Source: Acidobacteriota bacterium (GTDB lineage Bacteria > Acidobacteriota > Terriglobia > Terriglobales > Acidobacteriaceae). Taken from it: a DNA stretch of 64,000 nt. The notes under the pieces were generated by a model. That model did no database searches and was not told where the DNA came from. It saw nothing but the letters and a program-made list of their open reading frames with translations. This document shows positions 7,107-16,000 of the stretch, one piece after another (position 1 is the first letter of the stretch; each line of letters starts with the position of its first letter). The stretch is from the NCBI GenBank assembly GCA_021800255.1, contig JAJYZC010000002.1, positions 1 through 64,000 on the forward strand. Reading direction: 5' to 3'. A program made the position numbers and the translations under genes.

Positions 7107-8111
7107 TTAGTCTGGCAGGGAATAAATCTTGGCTAGAACTTTGGGCACGAGATTCTCAGGCAGCGGTGCGTAGGAGAGCCCCGAAGCCTGTTTTTCGCCC
7201 GACTTCACGATCCAACTCAGCAGGTCCCTCAGCACCCGCTCCTTGGCCATATTCGTAGGGTGCGTAGGAATCAGAAGATAGGTGAAGCTGGAGATGGGAT
7301 AAGCGTCCGCGCCGGGGGCGTTGGTGATCGAGACGCGAAAGTCAGGAGGCATATTTTTGATGCTGGCTGCGGCCGCGGTCACACTGGCGAGGGACGCCTT
7401 CACCCAGTTACCGGCTGCATTGCGCACCGCGCCGTAGTCGATGTCGCTCTGCAAGGCATAGATCAGCGTCACGTAGCCGATGGATCCCGGCAGTTGGAGG
7501 ACCAGTCCCGCCACGCCTTCATTGCCTTTGCCGCCCACGCCCACCGGCCAGCTCAGGGAGGTCCCTGCTCCGGGCCCATCCTTCCATGTCTTGCTGATCT
7601 TGCTCAGATAGTCGGCAAAGATGAAGGTATCTCCCGACCCGTCGGAGCGGTGCACCACGGTAATTTTCAGGTTGGGCAGGCGCACGCCGGGATTGTCCTG
7701 GGCGATGCGCGGATCGCTCCAGTTGGTGATCTTGCCCAGAAAAATGCCGGCCAGCGCCGGGCCGCTGAAGCGCAGATTGGCAATGCCGGGAACATTGTAG
7801 ATGGGAACCACGGCGCCCAGAACCGTGGGAATGTGCATGAGCTTGACTTTGGATGCGGCCAGCATGGCGTCCGTCATGGGCATATCGGAGGCGCCAAAAT
7901 CCACCAATCCCAACTCCACCTGGCGTATTCCTCCGCCCGATCCGATGGACTGGTAGTTAATCTCCACGCCGGGATGGGCCGCGCTGTATTCGGCAAACCA
8001 CTTCGAATAGATGGGATAGGCAAAGGTCGAGCCCGCCCCGATCAAATCCTGGGCTGCGGCCGCGCTCACCATCAAGGCGAACAACGCAATGCCTGCGAAT
8101 ACTCTTCTCAA
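7107..8111 (-). CDS. pstS: Phosphate ABC transporter substrate-binding protein PstS
   Basis: The best start is a TTG at 8111, eight bases after a GGAGG, which gives a clean signal peptide (MRRVFAGIALFALMVSAAAA). A longer ATG start at 8147 would put seven charged or polar residues before it. Mature motifs GAGSTFAYPIYSKWF, INYQSIGSGGG, HRSDGSGDT and KGNEGVAG are those of periplasmic phosphate-binding proteins. It captures phosphate for the PstCAB importer. Unusually, no pstC, pstA or pstB follows; the gene ends the phoB-phoR-pstS set and the next gene downstream is convergent. Confidence 0.93.
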   Translation of the reverse strand: MRRVFAGIALFALMVSAAAAQDLIGAGSTFAYPIYSKWFAEYSAAHPGVEINYQSIGSGGGIRQVELGLVDFGASDMPMTDAMLAASKVKLMHIPTVLGAVVPIYNVPGIANLRFSGPALAGIFLGKITNWSDPRIAQDNPGVRLPNLKITVVHRSDGSGDTFIFADYLSKISKTWKDGPGAGTSLSWPVGVGGKGNEGVAGLVLQLPGSIGYVTLIYALQSDIDYGAVRNAAGNWVKASLASVTAAAASIKNMPPDFRVSITNAPGADAYPISSFTYLLIPTHPTNMAKERVLRDLLSWIVKSGEKQASGLSYAPLPENLVPKVLAKIYSLPD

Positions 8112-8225
8112 AATGCGCACCTCCACAAATAACTTACAGGAAGTCATTGTCTCACGGAAATGCTATGGAGATTTGAGCCGGGCCGAATTTCGCAAAACCC
8201 GCGCATCGCTGTCATGTCTTTTACC

Positions 8226-9755
8226 CTATTCTGCCGGCGAAGAAACCGCGGGTGGCGGGTGGCCTTGGCGCAGGATGGGCGAGTCTAAGGGCGCGGAAAT
8301 GGGGGGCGCGGAAATGGGGGGCGCGGAAATGGGGGGCGCGGAAACGGGAGTCTGCTCCTCGGACTGGGGCGGATTCCCGGCGGGCCGCTTCAAAGGCAGC
8401 GTGAAATGGAAGCTGGCGCCTTCGCCCAGCACGCTCTCCGCCCACACGCGGCCTCCGTGCGCCTGCACGATGTGCTTCACAATCGCCAGTCCCAGGCCCG
8501 TGCCGCCGGACTCGCGCGAGCGCGCCTTATCCACGCGATAGAAGCGCTCGAAGATACGCTCCAGATGTTCCGAGGCGATGCCGGGACCAAAATCCTGCAC
8601 CGTGAACTGCACTTCGGAATCACCTAGCCGCGCGCCCACGCAGATGCGCTTTCCCTCCCCGCCGTACTTTACCGAATTCTCGATCAGGTTCCCGAAAACC
8701 TGATGCATTGCATCCGGGTCGGCCATCACCACCGCATCGGGCGCGCCTCCGGACTGGATTTTTACGCCCAAATCCACCACCATTCCGCCCAGCGACTGCA
8801 CCGCGTCCTTCACCAGCATGCTCGCCCGCGTAGGCTGTAGGGAAAGCTTGTAGTCGGGGCTTTCCACACTGGCCAGGGCCAACAGATCCTCCGTGAGCCG
8901 GCTCATGCGCGCCGCGTTCTTCAGGATGATGCCCAGAAATTCCAGCGTGGTTTCCGAGCTGGAGTTGGGATCTTCGATCAGAGTCTCCACGTAGCCCTGG
9001 ATCGACGTGAGCGGCGTGCGCAGTTCGTGGCTCACGTTGGCTACGAACTCCCGCCGCGACTGTTGTGCGGCTTCGATGCCGGTTACGTCGTGGAGCACGG
9101 CCAGCGCGCCGCCCGAGGGCAGCGGCGCGGCATTGACCTCAAAGACGCGGCCGGCCGCCAGCGAGCTGGACCGGCCAAAGCGCAGTTCGCGGAGTTCCAG
9201 GGCCTCGCGCACGCAGGCCAGCAGCTCGGGATCGCGCACAAAGTGAACTAGCGGACGGCCGGGCTGAATCTGCCCGCCGGCAACCTGCTGCATGGCCGCG
9301 TTGGACCAGCGCACAAAACCCTCGGGCGTCACTGCTACAACAGCTTCCTGCATCGAATCGAGCATTACCGCCAGCTCGCGCCGGCTGTTTTCGAGTTCCG
9401 CCAGGTTCTTGCTGAGCCGCTCCGCAGCATCATTCAGGGCCGTTTCCATGGCCGAGAACTCGTCTGCGTCCGCGGTCTCCAGCCGGGCAGTCAAATCCCC
9501 TTCTGCGATGCGCCGGGCAAAGGCCTCCGCGCGCCGCAGCCGCGCCGAGATGCGCCTCGCCAACCATGCCGCCAGCGGCAAGACCAAAACCAGCGCGACC
9601 AGCCCGGACCAGAAAACGTAGCGCCCGGAGGGGTACGCCGCTAGCTCCGCCGCGTGCTGCGCGAAGAGGCGAAGAGCGAGCTCCAGCGCCAGAATATAGA
9701 CGGCCAGCAGGAGAAGGATGAGACCGATGAGCTTGGTGAAAACGCGCGTGGTCAA
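8226..9755 (-). CDS. phoR: Phosphate-type sensor histidine kinase (PhoR-like)
   Basis: The 509-residue kinase has two membrane helices (about residues 9-30 and 47-66), a HAMP segment, a PAS domain (about 125-228), a HisKA domain with FVANVSHELRTPLTS (His243), an N box NLIENSVKYGG and G boxes DFGPGI and GGTGLGLAI. This is the PhoR layout. The C-terminal tail beyond about 470 is a low-complexity run of repeated PISAP units encoded by a 15-bp tandem repeat. Its start overlaps the end of phoB by four bases, so the pair is co-translated. It phosphorylates PhoB when phosphate is low. Confidence 0.9.
   Translation of the reverse strand: MTTRVFTKLIGLILLLLAVYILALELALRLFAQHAAELAAYPSGRYVFWSGLVALVLVLPLAAWLARRISARLRRAEAFARRIAEGDLTARLETADADEFSAMETALNDAAERLSKNLAELENSRRELAVMLDSMQEAVVAVTPEGFVRWSNAAMQQVAGGQIQPGRPLVHFVRDPELLACVREALELRELRFGRSSSLAAGRVFEVNAAPLPSGGALAVLHDVTGIEAAQQSRREFVANVSHELRTPLTSIQGYVETLIEDPNSSSETTLEFLGIILKNAARMSRLTEDLLALASVESPDYKLSLQPTRASMLVKDAVQSLGGMVVDLGVKIQSGGAPDAVVMADPDAMHQVFGNLIENSVKYGGEGKRICVGARLGDSEVQFTVQDFGPGIASEHLERIFERFYRVDKARSRESGGTGLGLAIVKHIVQAHGGRVWAESVLGEGASFHFTLPLKRPAGNPPQSEEQTPVSAPPISAPPISAPPISAPLDSPILRQGHPPPAVSSPAE
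8291..8350. repeat. 15-bp tandem repeat, four copies, at the 3' end of phoR
   Basis: GCGCGGAAATGGGGG is repeated exactly at 8291, 8306 and 8321, with a fourth copy at 8336 that differs at its end. On the coding strand it yields repeated PISAP pentapeptides in the disordered tail of the kinase. The length keeps the frame, so copy-number changes would alter only tail length. Confidence 0.9.
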
Positions 9756-10459
9756 GACAAAGACTCGCCCTTGGGCAGCTCGAAGCGGTAACCGGCCCCG
9801 CGCACCGTCTTCAGATAGCGCGGATTCTCCGGGTCGATCTCGATTTTCTCACGGATGCGCCGCACGTACACATCCACCGAGCGCGGGGTGACGAAACGCG
9901 CATCGCCCCACACCGCGTCCAGCAGATGATCGCGGCTGAAGACGCGCCCCGGATGGCGCGACAGGTAATCGAGCAGGCGAAACTCGGTGGCCGTGGTAGT
10001 GGTCGCCTGCCCGCGCACCTTCAATTGCATGGCCCCCGCATCGATCACGATATCTTCGAAGCTGATGACCGGAGACGAGACTGGGCGCTCGAAACGGCGC
10101 AGAACGGCCTTCACGCGCGCCACCAGCTCGCGCGTGGAAAAGGGTTTGGTGATGTAGTCGTCAGCGCCCTGATCCAGTCCCGTTACGCGGTCGTTTTCGC
10201 CGGCCCGCGCGGTCAAAAAGATGATGGGGATGGTGCAGAGTCCGGTGTGATTGCGCAGCCGCCGGCAAACGTCCAGCCCGTCTCCGCCGGGAACCATGAT
10301 GTCGAGCAGAAACACCGCCGGCGGCGCCTGCTCGGCCTCCGGAATGAGATTGGCAGGGGTGTAAAACAGGCGCGCCTCGAAGCCGGCCGCTTCCAGGTGG
10401 TGCTGGACCAGCCGCGCGATGTCGGCGTCGTCTTCCAGAACGAATACGGTTTGGCTCAA
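9752..10459 (-). CDS. phoB: Response regulator PhoB-like (OmpR/PhoB family)
   Basis: From a TTG at 10459 with an upstream GAGG, the product has 235 residues starting MSQTVFVLEDDADI. The receiver has the phospho-acceptor Asp53 (FLLDIMVPGGDG), Thr83 and Lys105. The C-terminal winged helix has EFRLLDYLSRHPGRVFSRDHLLDAVWG and RSVDVYVRRIREKIE. The frame is open for 75 more codons upstream, but that part has no domain character. It activates phosphate-starvation genes, presumably including pstS two genes down. No convincing Pho box was seen by eye. Confidence 0.9.
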   Translation of the reverse strand: MSQTVFVLEDDADIARLVQHHLEAAGFEARLFYTPANLIPEAEQAPPAVFLLDIMVPGGDGLDVCRRLRNHTGLCTIPIIFLTARAGENDRVTGLDQGADDYITKPFSTRELVARVKAVLRRFERPVSSPVISFEDIVIDAGAMQLKVRGQATTTTATEFRLLDYLSRHPGRVFSRDHLLDAVWGDARFVTPRSVDVYVRRIREKIEIDPENPRYLKTVRGAGYRFELPKGESLS

Positions 10460-10625
10460 ACCATCGGTCCTCGCCCGGCGGCCTTTCGGGTTTTCTTCAA
10501 CAGCTCGGGCCGCGGGAACCAGTAACAGAGTAATGCAAGCGGGTAAAGAATTTGCTAACGTTTGATGAATTTCGGCAGGATTGCCGCCCGGCGCGCCGCC
10601 CTGGGCGTATCCCGCCTGCGCTTCT

Positions 10626-11378
10626 CTATCGGGATATGGCGATGAAGCGCAGGCGCACGTAGTCGGCGGTCCAGTTGCCTTCACTATCGCGCAAGACGGG
10701 CGCCAGCATCTCAGCGGTTTCAGCGGCGACGGTTTCCCGCAGCGGTGCGGGCAGGGCGTGGAGAACGCCGCGGCGGAAGGTTTTGATCCAGCCCAGCATT
10801 CCGCTGGCGTCGAGAGGCGTAGGGCGGGGAATCAGCGCGATGTCTTTCACCTGGAACCGATGCTCCCGCAGCCGGCGCGAGTACAGATCGGGGGTGGGAT
10901 AGTAGGCATCGCTTTCCTCGTAGCCGGAAAAGCCGTGATGCTTGAGCACTGCGATCATGGCCACGCGAATGGCCGCTATGTTGCCGTGGCCGCCCATCTC
11001 GGCTACAAACCGGCCGCCGGGCTTAAGCACACGATGAACCTGGGCAAGCATGGCGTCGTGGTCGCGCACCCAGTGCAGGGCGGCGTTCGAAAAAACAGCG
11101 TCGAAGGTCCCCTCGGGGTAGGGCAGCGATTCGGCGTTTGCTTGATCGGCCTCCACGCCGCGCGCGCGGGCTGCCGCCACCATCTCCGGTGAGTTGTCAA
11201 CCGCTGTAACCATGGCTCCGGTGGCGGCGAGGCGCAGCGTCAACTGCCCGTCGCCGCAGCCCAGGTCGAGAATACGCTCGCCGGGCCGGGCGTCCAGCCA
11301 CTCCAGAACGCCTCCCGCCATCTCATGGACAAATGCGCCGTTGCGGGCATAAGCATCCGGATCCCAACTCTGCGCCAT
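10626..11378 (-). CDS. Class I SAM-dependent methyltransferase
   Basis: The 250-residue protein opens with WDPDAYARNGAFV and has the SAM-binding motif ILDLGCGDGQLTLRLA (about residues 36-51), motif II around AVDNSPEM and a post-I segment TFDAVFSNAALHWV. The type resembles trans-aconitate or UbiE-like methyltransferases; the substrate cannot be deduced. It is the last gene of a three-gene minus-strand run with a lipoprotein and bshB1, 21 bases after bshB1, so it is likely co-transcribed. Confidence 0.82.
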   Translation of the reverse strand: MAQSWDPDAYARNGAFVHEMAGGVLEWLDARPGERILDLGCGDGQLTLRLAATGAMVTAVDNSPEMVAAARARGVEADQANAESLPYPEGTFDAVFSNAALHWVRDHDAMLAQVHRVLKPGGRFVAEMGGHGNIAAIRVAMIAVLKHHGFSGYEESDAYYPTPDLYSRRLREHRFQVKDIALIPRPTPLDASGMLGWIKTFRRGVLHALPAPLRETVAAETAEMLAPVLRDSEGNWTADYVRLRFIAISR

Positions 11379-11399
11379 CGGTTGTCTCCGCTGCCGGCC

Positions 11400-12131
11400 T
11401 CAGATCGATTGCACCGGCAGTAATGTCAAGTCGTCCACCAGCCCCACTTCCTTTTGCACAAAAGGCTCGCCATAGCGCACGCCCGCCAGTAATCCATAGT
11501 GCCGCGCCTCAGCCAAGGTACGCTCCCGAATCTCCTCCTCGGGAACGAACAGCCCGCCGCCGGCCTCCTGGTGGGCATACTGCGAGCGGTAGGCCATCAG
11601 AGCTAGATGCCGCTGCTCGATGAACGGCGTAATATCCACGATGAAGCTGGGGCGGACGTCAGCGTAAAGGCTGGCGTAAACGATCTTGAAGGGCCGGTGC
11701 GGCTCTGTGCCGGTGTCGATCTTCTTCAGTCCGGAAAGGAAGCACGCCTCGTAGCCCAGCGTGGCCGCGACTGCGTGATCGGGGTGCCGCGCCCGCCAAT
11801 AGGGCAGAATCACGACCCGTGGCCGCAACAGCCGCAGTACGCCGGCGATGGCCAGACGGTTCTCCAGCGTGTTTTCGAGCCTTCCGTCGGGCAGGGTGAG
11901 CGCCTGGCGCCATCCCGCGCCCAAGATGCGCGCGGCTTCCGCAGCCTCGCGGGCGCGGTCCTCGGCGCTGCCGCGCGTCCCCGCCTCGCCCTGGGTCAGG
12001 TCCAGGATGGCCGTGCGCAAACCCCGCGCCGCCATGCGCAGCAGCGTCCCTCCGCAGGTCTGTTCCACGTCGTCGCGATGGGCAGCGATGGCCAGAACGT
12101 CGGCCCGGAAATCCACACCTTGGGCGGTCAT
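11400..12131 (-). CDS. bshB1: Bacillithiol biosynthesis deacetylase BshB1 (PIG-L family)
   Basis: The 243-residue protein has the PIG-L zinc motif AAHRDDVEQTCGGTL, in which the usual HPDD is HRDD, plus LTQGEAGTRGSAEDRAREAAEAARILGA and a second zinc/catalytic segment ARHPDHAVAATLGYEA, the BshB1 layout. It removes the acetyl group from GlcNAc-malate on the way to bacillithiol, the low-molecular-weight thiol of several phyla including Acidobacteria. bshA and bshC are not in the window. It starts five bases after the stop of the lipoprotein gene. Another PIG-L deacetylase activity is possible but less likely. Confidence 0.8.
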   Translation of the reverse strand: MTAQGVDFRADVLAIAAHRDDVEQTCGGTLLRMAARGLRTAILDLTQGEAGTRGSAEDRAREAAEAARILGAGWRQALTLPDGRLENTLENRLAIAGVLRLLRPRVVILPYWRARHPDHAVAATLGYEACFLSGLKKIDTGTEPHRPFKIVYASLYADVRPSFIVDITPFIEQRHLALMAYRSQYAHQEAGGGLFVPEEEIRERTLAEARHYGLLAGVRYGEPFVQKEVGLVDDLTLLPVQSI

Positions 12132-12136
12132 TGCGC

Positions 12137-13621
12137 TCAGTAAACGGTATTGTCTGCGTCGCTCACCGCATCCATGTAAGCCACGTCCGAAGCCGTTCCG
12201 GTCACCGTGACGAATTGGTTGTCGATAGCCGAACCGTTGACGGTGGAATAGATGTACACTTGGCCGCCTTCCGCCGTGTAGATTTTGTGCAAACCGGTGA
12301 TGGCTGCGATGCCTGTGTCGTTGCCCAGATAGGGCTCCAGCGTGACCGTTTTGCTAGCGGTGTTGTACATAGTCAGGCAGCCGAATCCAGACGGTGCATC
12401 GGTCGCGGCGCGCACCCCAGTGATGCATCCGGTCATGCCGATCCACAGCGTGTTATCGTCGCCTTCCACCATGCGGCTTAACGCCCCAGGCAGACCGTCG
12501 CTGATGGAAACCGGCGCCGAGGCCGTATTATTCGCCAGATTCACCACCGTGAGATGGCCCCCAAACAACGTTTGTCCGCTGATCTGCTCTGGCTCCTGAC
12601 CCACCACATACATGGTGCTGGTGTCGACCAGCGCATTGCTCGCTCCACCGGGCAGGGGAATATTGGTGATGGGCGCAGCCTTGGAGTTGGCGCAAGGCGC
12701 GGTGTTGCACGGGAACAGACCGGATTGTTCGCCGGGCGTAAAGACCATGGGCGCCGTTGGCAGCAACGATACCGATGACTTGTTTCCGCCGCATTCCGGC
12801 CCGCAGTTCAAAATGTAGGCAATGCTTCCATCGGCGGAGAAAACAGCCTTCACGGGCCGGTCGAAGACCAGCGGGGCGCCATAATAATTTCCGGTTGAGT
12901 CGATGGCGTCCGGACTCTGCACCTGAAACAGGCACCAGCTTGGCCCATTCTGCGGCTCGCAGTCCACCGCGGCCTTAGGCCATGAGGACGGACCCCCGGA
13001 ATACTGTACCGATTGCGCAGTTGTGAGCTGGCGAGCGTAATAGGCGTAGTTCGAATCCTGCACAAAGGCCATGGCCACCGTTCCGCCAGGGTTCACGCTC
13101 ACCCGGTAAACGTCGGGAAGGCCGAGCGCCACGGATGTGTTGGCGGTCCGGTTCACAACCGTCAGTACATGCGATTCCTGGTTGGCGGCAAAGACAAAAT
13201 TTTGGCTGCGCGTGATGAAGATGCTCGAAGAGAGCCCACCCAAGCCGCTGACGTTGCCTAGCTCATTCTCCTTCTGATAGTTAATCAGCGCGAAACTTCC
13301 GTCGCCGGCGCCGTACACAGCGCCCTCCTGCTCCTCCGGCATATTCTGGATGGTAAGCGGCAAGGATCCTGAATAGCCGGAGATGAAAATCGCTCTCTGT
13401 GTGCCGTTGTAGGTGGATTTCTCATCGTAGTAGGCGTCCATCACTTCCAGTTCGCCCGATTCGATCGCGTTGGGATTCTGGATGGCGACCAGAACGCGGT
13501 ATTGCTCTCCGCTTGGCGGGAGGGAGCGTCCGGCAACGTAATACGTAGTGCCGCAACCGGCCAGCGCCACCGCGACCGCCAGGGCGGCCACGGTGCAAAT
13601 CCAAAGACCTTTGCTCTTCAA
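12137..13621 (-). CDS. Lipoprotein with beta-propeller-like repeats
   Basis: This 494-residue protein begins with a lipoprotein signal ending in VALAGC (Cys22-23 region), so it is anchored to a membrane. The body has recurring strand patterns such as VSVNPGGTVAMAFVQDSN, PVKAVFSADGSIAYILNC and SNALVDTSTMYVVGQ that suggest a seven-bladed YVTN/NHL-type propeller. Such propellers are usually binding platforms; no enzymatic residues can be named. It heads the operon with bshB1 and the methyltransferase. Confidence 0.7.
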   Translation of the reverse strand: MKSKGLWICTVAALAVAVALAGCGTTYYVAGRSLPPSGEQYRVLVAIQNPNAIESGELEVMDAYYDEKSTYNGTQRAIFISGYSGSLPLTIQNMPEEQEGAVYGAGDGSFALINYQKENELGNVSGLGGLSSSIFITRSQNFVFAANQESHVLTVVNRTANTSVALGLPDVYRVSVNPGGTVAMAFVQDSNYAYYARQLTTAQSVQYSGGPSSWPKAAVDCEPQNGPSWCLFQVQSPDAIDSTGNYYGAPLVFDRPVKAVFSADGSIAYILNCGPECGGNKSSVSLLPTAPMVFTPGEQSGLFPCNTAPCANSKAAPITNIPLPGGASNALVDTSTMYVVGQEPEQISGQTLFGGHLTVVNLANNTASAPVSISDGLPGALSRMVEGDDNTLWIGMTGCITGVRAATDAPSGFGCLTMYNTASKTVTLEPYLGNDTGIAAITGLHKIYTAEGGQVYIYSTVNGSAIDNQFVTVTGTASDVAYMDAVSDADNTVY

Positions 13622-13811
13622 AATCCTTTACCTCGATCAGTAGCGCGGAGCTTGCCCCAGCGGATGAAAATTGATGGCGTTCAGATCACCGGACCGGCCC
13701 CAAACCGCCTGCGCCGGGACCGGATTTTACTCAGCTTATGACTTCCGAAGTATAACAAAGCGGCCCTGCCCTCTGGCGCCGCGCGCCGCCGTGCCGTAGC
13801 ATGACAAGTGA

Positions 13812-15698
13812 ATGACGCAATGGGATCAGATTCTTCTCAGCCGTCCCTTGCTTGCCGACGGCGCCATGGGCACGGTCCTCGACGCTCGTGGTGTGTTCGT
13901 CAATCGTTCCTACGGCGAGTTGAACCTCACTGATCCCGCGCTCATCCTCTCTGTCCACGAAGAGTATCTCCAGGCCGGAGCCGAGATTGTTGAAACCAAC
14001 ACCTTTGGCGCCAACCGTTTCCGGCTCGGCCGCCACGGGCTGGGCGACAAGGTGCGAGAGATCAACGCCGCCGGCGTGCGGCTGGCGCGCCAGGCCGTCG
14101 AGCATCTGCGCGAAAAACAGGGCGGCGAAGCCTGGGTGGCCGGCTCCGTCGGCCCGCTGGGAGTGCGCCTGGAGCCGCTGGGCAAGACCGGCCTCGATGA
14201 GGCCCGAGCCGCCTTTGCCGAGCAAATCGCCGCTCTGGCCGAAGGCGGCCCAGGCGCGGGCGCAGACCTGATTGTCATTGAAACCATGCCCGCGCTGAAC
14301 GAGGCGCACGCGGCCCTCGAAGCCGCCCGCGCCGCCGCCCCGGAACTGCCCGTGCTGGCCATGGTTACCGTGGACGACGAAAGCAACTGCCTCGACGGCT
14401 CTTCGCCCGCCCAGGCCGCCGCCCTGCTCACGGAGTGGGGCGCAACCGCCGTGGGCGTCAACTGCTCCAACGGTCCCACCGCGGTGCTTACGGCCATTGA
14501 AGCCATGCGCTCCGCCACCGCGCTGCCCCTGGCCGCCATGCCCAACGCCGGCATTCCTCGCGCCGTTGAAGGCCGCAACATTTACCTCTGCTCGCCGGAG
14601 TTCATGGCTGGCTTTGCGCGCAAGGCCATCGCCGCAGGCGTCAAGATTGTAGGCGGCTGCTGCGGCACCACCCCCAACCACATCCGCGCCATGCGCTCCG
14701 CCATGCGCGCCATGGATGAGCAAATTCCCATTGTGGCGGGGGCGGCGGCGCCGGCGCCCAACCCTGAAACACCCCCCGCTCCGCTCAGCCATCGCTCCCG
14801 CCTCGGCTCGTTGCTCGCCGGCGGCAAATTCATCACCCTGGTCGAGTTCCTACCGCCCAGAGGCATCGACTGCTCCAAAGAGATTGAGGCTGCCAGCCTG
14901 CTGGCGAGCCTGGGCGTGGACGCCATCGATGTCTACGATGCGGCCCAGGCCTCGGCGCGCATGAGCGCCCAGAGCCTGTGCATCCAGATTCAGCAGCATA
15001 CCGGGATCGAAACGGTTCTGCATTACACCTGCCGCGACCGCAACATTCTTTCCATCGAGTCGGATTTGCTGGGAGCGTCGTCTATCGGCCTGCGTAACAT
15101 TCTCTGCATCACCGGCGACCCGCCCAAGGGGGGTAATTATCCTGACGCTACGGCTGTCTTTGACGTCGATTCCATCGGCCTGGTCAACATGGTCAACCGC
15201 CTCAACCACGGTCTCGACATCGGCTCCAACGCCATCGGCGCCAGCACCAACTTCACCATCGGTGTGGCCGCCAACCCTGCTGCCCCCGACCTCGAAAATG
15301 AGCTGCGCCGCTTCGCCTACAAAGTCGAGGCCGGCGCCGAATACGCCGTCACCCAGGCCGTCTTCGATCTGCGCCTTCTCGAAAACTTCCTGGAGCGCAT
15401 CCGGGACCACCGCATTCCTATCCTCGCCGGCATCTGGCCGCTCACCAGCCTGCGCAACGCCGAGTACATGAAAAACGATCTGCGCATTGCCATGCCCGAG
15501 GAGATCATGCTGCGCATGGCCCAGGCAGGCACGCCCGAAGCCGCGCGCCTGGAAGGCATCAAAATCGCCCGGGAGATGCTGGATGCAGTGCGGCCTCTCG
15601 TCCAGGGCGTGCAGGTCAGCGCTCCTTTCGGCCACTTCGATGCCGCCGCCGAGGTTATCGCCAGCGCCCTGCCGAGGGGCAACCACGAAAGGAAGTAG
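13812..15698 (+). CDS. Bifunctional homocysteine S-methyltransferase / methylenetetrahydrofolate reductase
   Basis: The N-terminal half (residues 1-300) is a homocysteine methyltransferase barrel with ADGAMGT, VNCSNGP and the zinc cluster GGCCGTTPNHI. The C-terminal half (about 335-620) is an MTHFR barrel with VEFLPPRG, LHYTCRDRN, ITGDPPKGG and a flavin-binding region. This fusion (YitJ-like) both makes methyltetrahydrofolate and methylates homocysteine to methionine. Spacing and length (628 residues) match the family. A short 5' region of about 190 bases precedes it, in which no SAM riboswitch could be recognised. xseB follows four bases later. Confidence 0.92.
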   Translation: MTQWDQILLSRPLLADGAMGTVLDARGVFVNRSYGELNLTDPALILSVHEEYLQAGAEIVETNTFGANRFRLGRHGLGDKVREINAAGVRLARQAVEHLREKQGGEAWVAGSVGPLGVRLEPLGKTGLDEARAAFAEQIAALAEGGPGAGADLIVIETMPALNEAHAALEAARAAAPELPVLAMVTVDDESNCLDGSSPAQAAALLTEWGATAVGVNCSNGPTAVLTAIEAMRSATALPLAAMPNAGIPRAVEGRNIYLCSPEFMAGFARKAIAAGVKIVGGCCGTTPNHIRAMRSAMRAMDEQIPIVAGAAAPAPNPETPPAPLSHRSRLGSLLAGGKFITLVEFLPPRGIDCSKEIEAASLLASLGVDAIDVYDAAQASARMSAQSLCIQIQQHTGIETVLHYTCRDRNILSIESDLLGASSIGLRNILCITGDPPKGGNYPDATAVFDVDSIGLVNMVNRLNHGLDIGSNAIGASTNFTIGVAANPAAPDLENELRRFAYKVEAGAEYAVTQAVFDLRLLENFLERIRDHRIPILAGIWPLTSLRNAEYMKNDLRIAMPEEIMLRMAQAGTPEAARLEGIKIAREMLDAVRPLVQGVQVSAPFGHFDAAAEVIASALPRGNHERK

Positions 15699-15702
15699 CC
15701 CC

Positions 15703-15930
15703 ATGCCCTCGTTTGAAGAATCGCTCAAGAAACTCGAAACCATCGTCGACCGGCTGGAAAAGGGCGATCTGGCCCTCGAAGAGTCGCTCAAGCTCTTCGA
15801 AGAGGGAGTGAGCCTGTCGGCAGCTTGCAAGCAGGAGCTGGACGCCGCCGAGGGCAAGGTGCAGATGCTTGTCAAGCAGCGTGACGGCTCCTTGAAAGCG
15901 GAGCCCTTTTTGACCGAGAAGCCGTCTTAA
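15703..15930 (+). CDS. xseB: Exodeoxyribonuclease VII small subunit
   Basis: The 75-residue protein has the complete family pattern: FEESLKKLETIVDRLEKGDLALEESLKLFEEGVSL, then CKQELDAAEGKV. The ATG at 15703 follows an AAGGAAG ribosome site that overlaps the stop of the preceding gene. XseB binds the large subunit XseA to degrade single-stranded DNA from either end. xseA is not in the window. Confidence 0.93.
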   Translation: MPSFEESLKKLETIVDRLEKGDLALEESLKLFEEGVSLSAACKQELDAAEGKVQMLVKQRDGSLKAEPFLTEKPS

Positions 15931-16000
15931 AGACGGTGGTCAGTGGCCGGCTATCAGTAGTCAGCGATTTACCAGCATCTGGCTCGCTATTCCCTGTTTC

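Noticed and set aside
8112-8225. Pho box before pstS
   Set aside because: A single GTCAT-like half-site is present but no repeated pair with the expected spacing.
13622-13811. SAM riboswitch before the homocysteine methyltransferase gene
   Set aside because: The leader is short and none of the SAM-I, II or III/IV motifs could be seen.
13731-14792. 353-codon minus frame opposite the homocysteine methyltransferase
   Set aside because: Gly/His-rich shadow; the plus strand has full catalytic motifs.
15931-16000. Short words such as GTCAGTGG and CTAGTCTCTAGTCC between xseB and lpxD
   Set aside because: Looks like low-complexity intergenic drift; no defined unit or inverted ends.
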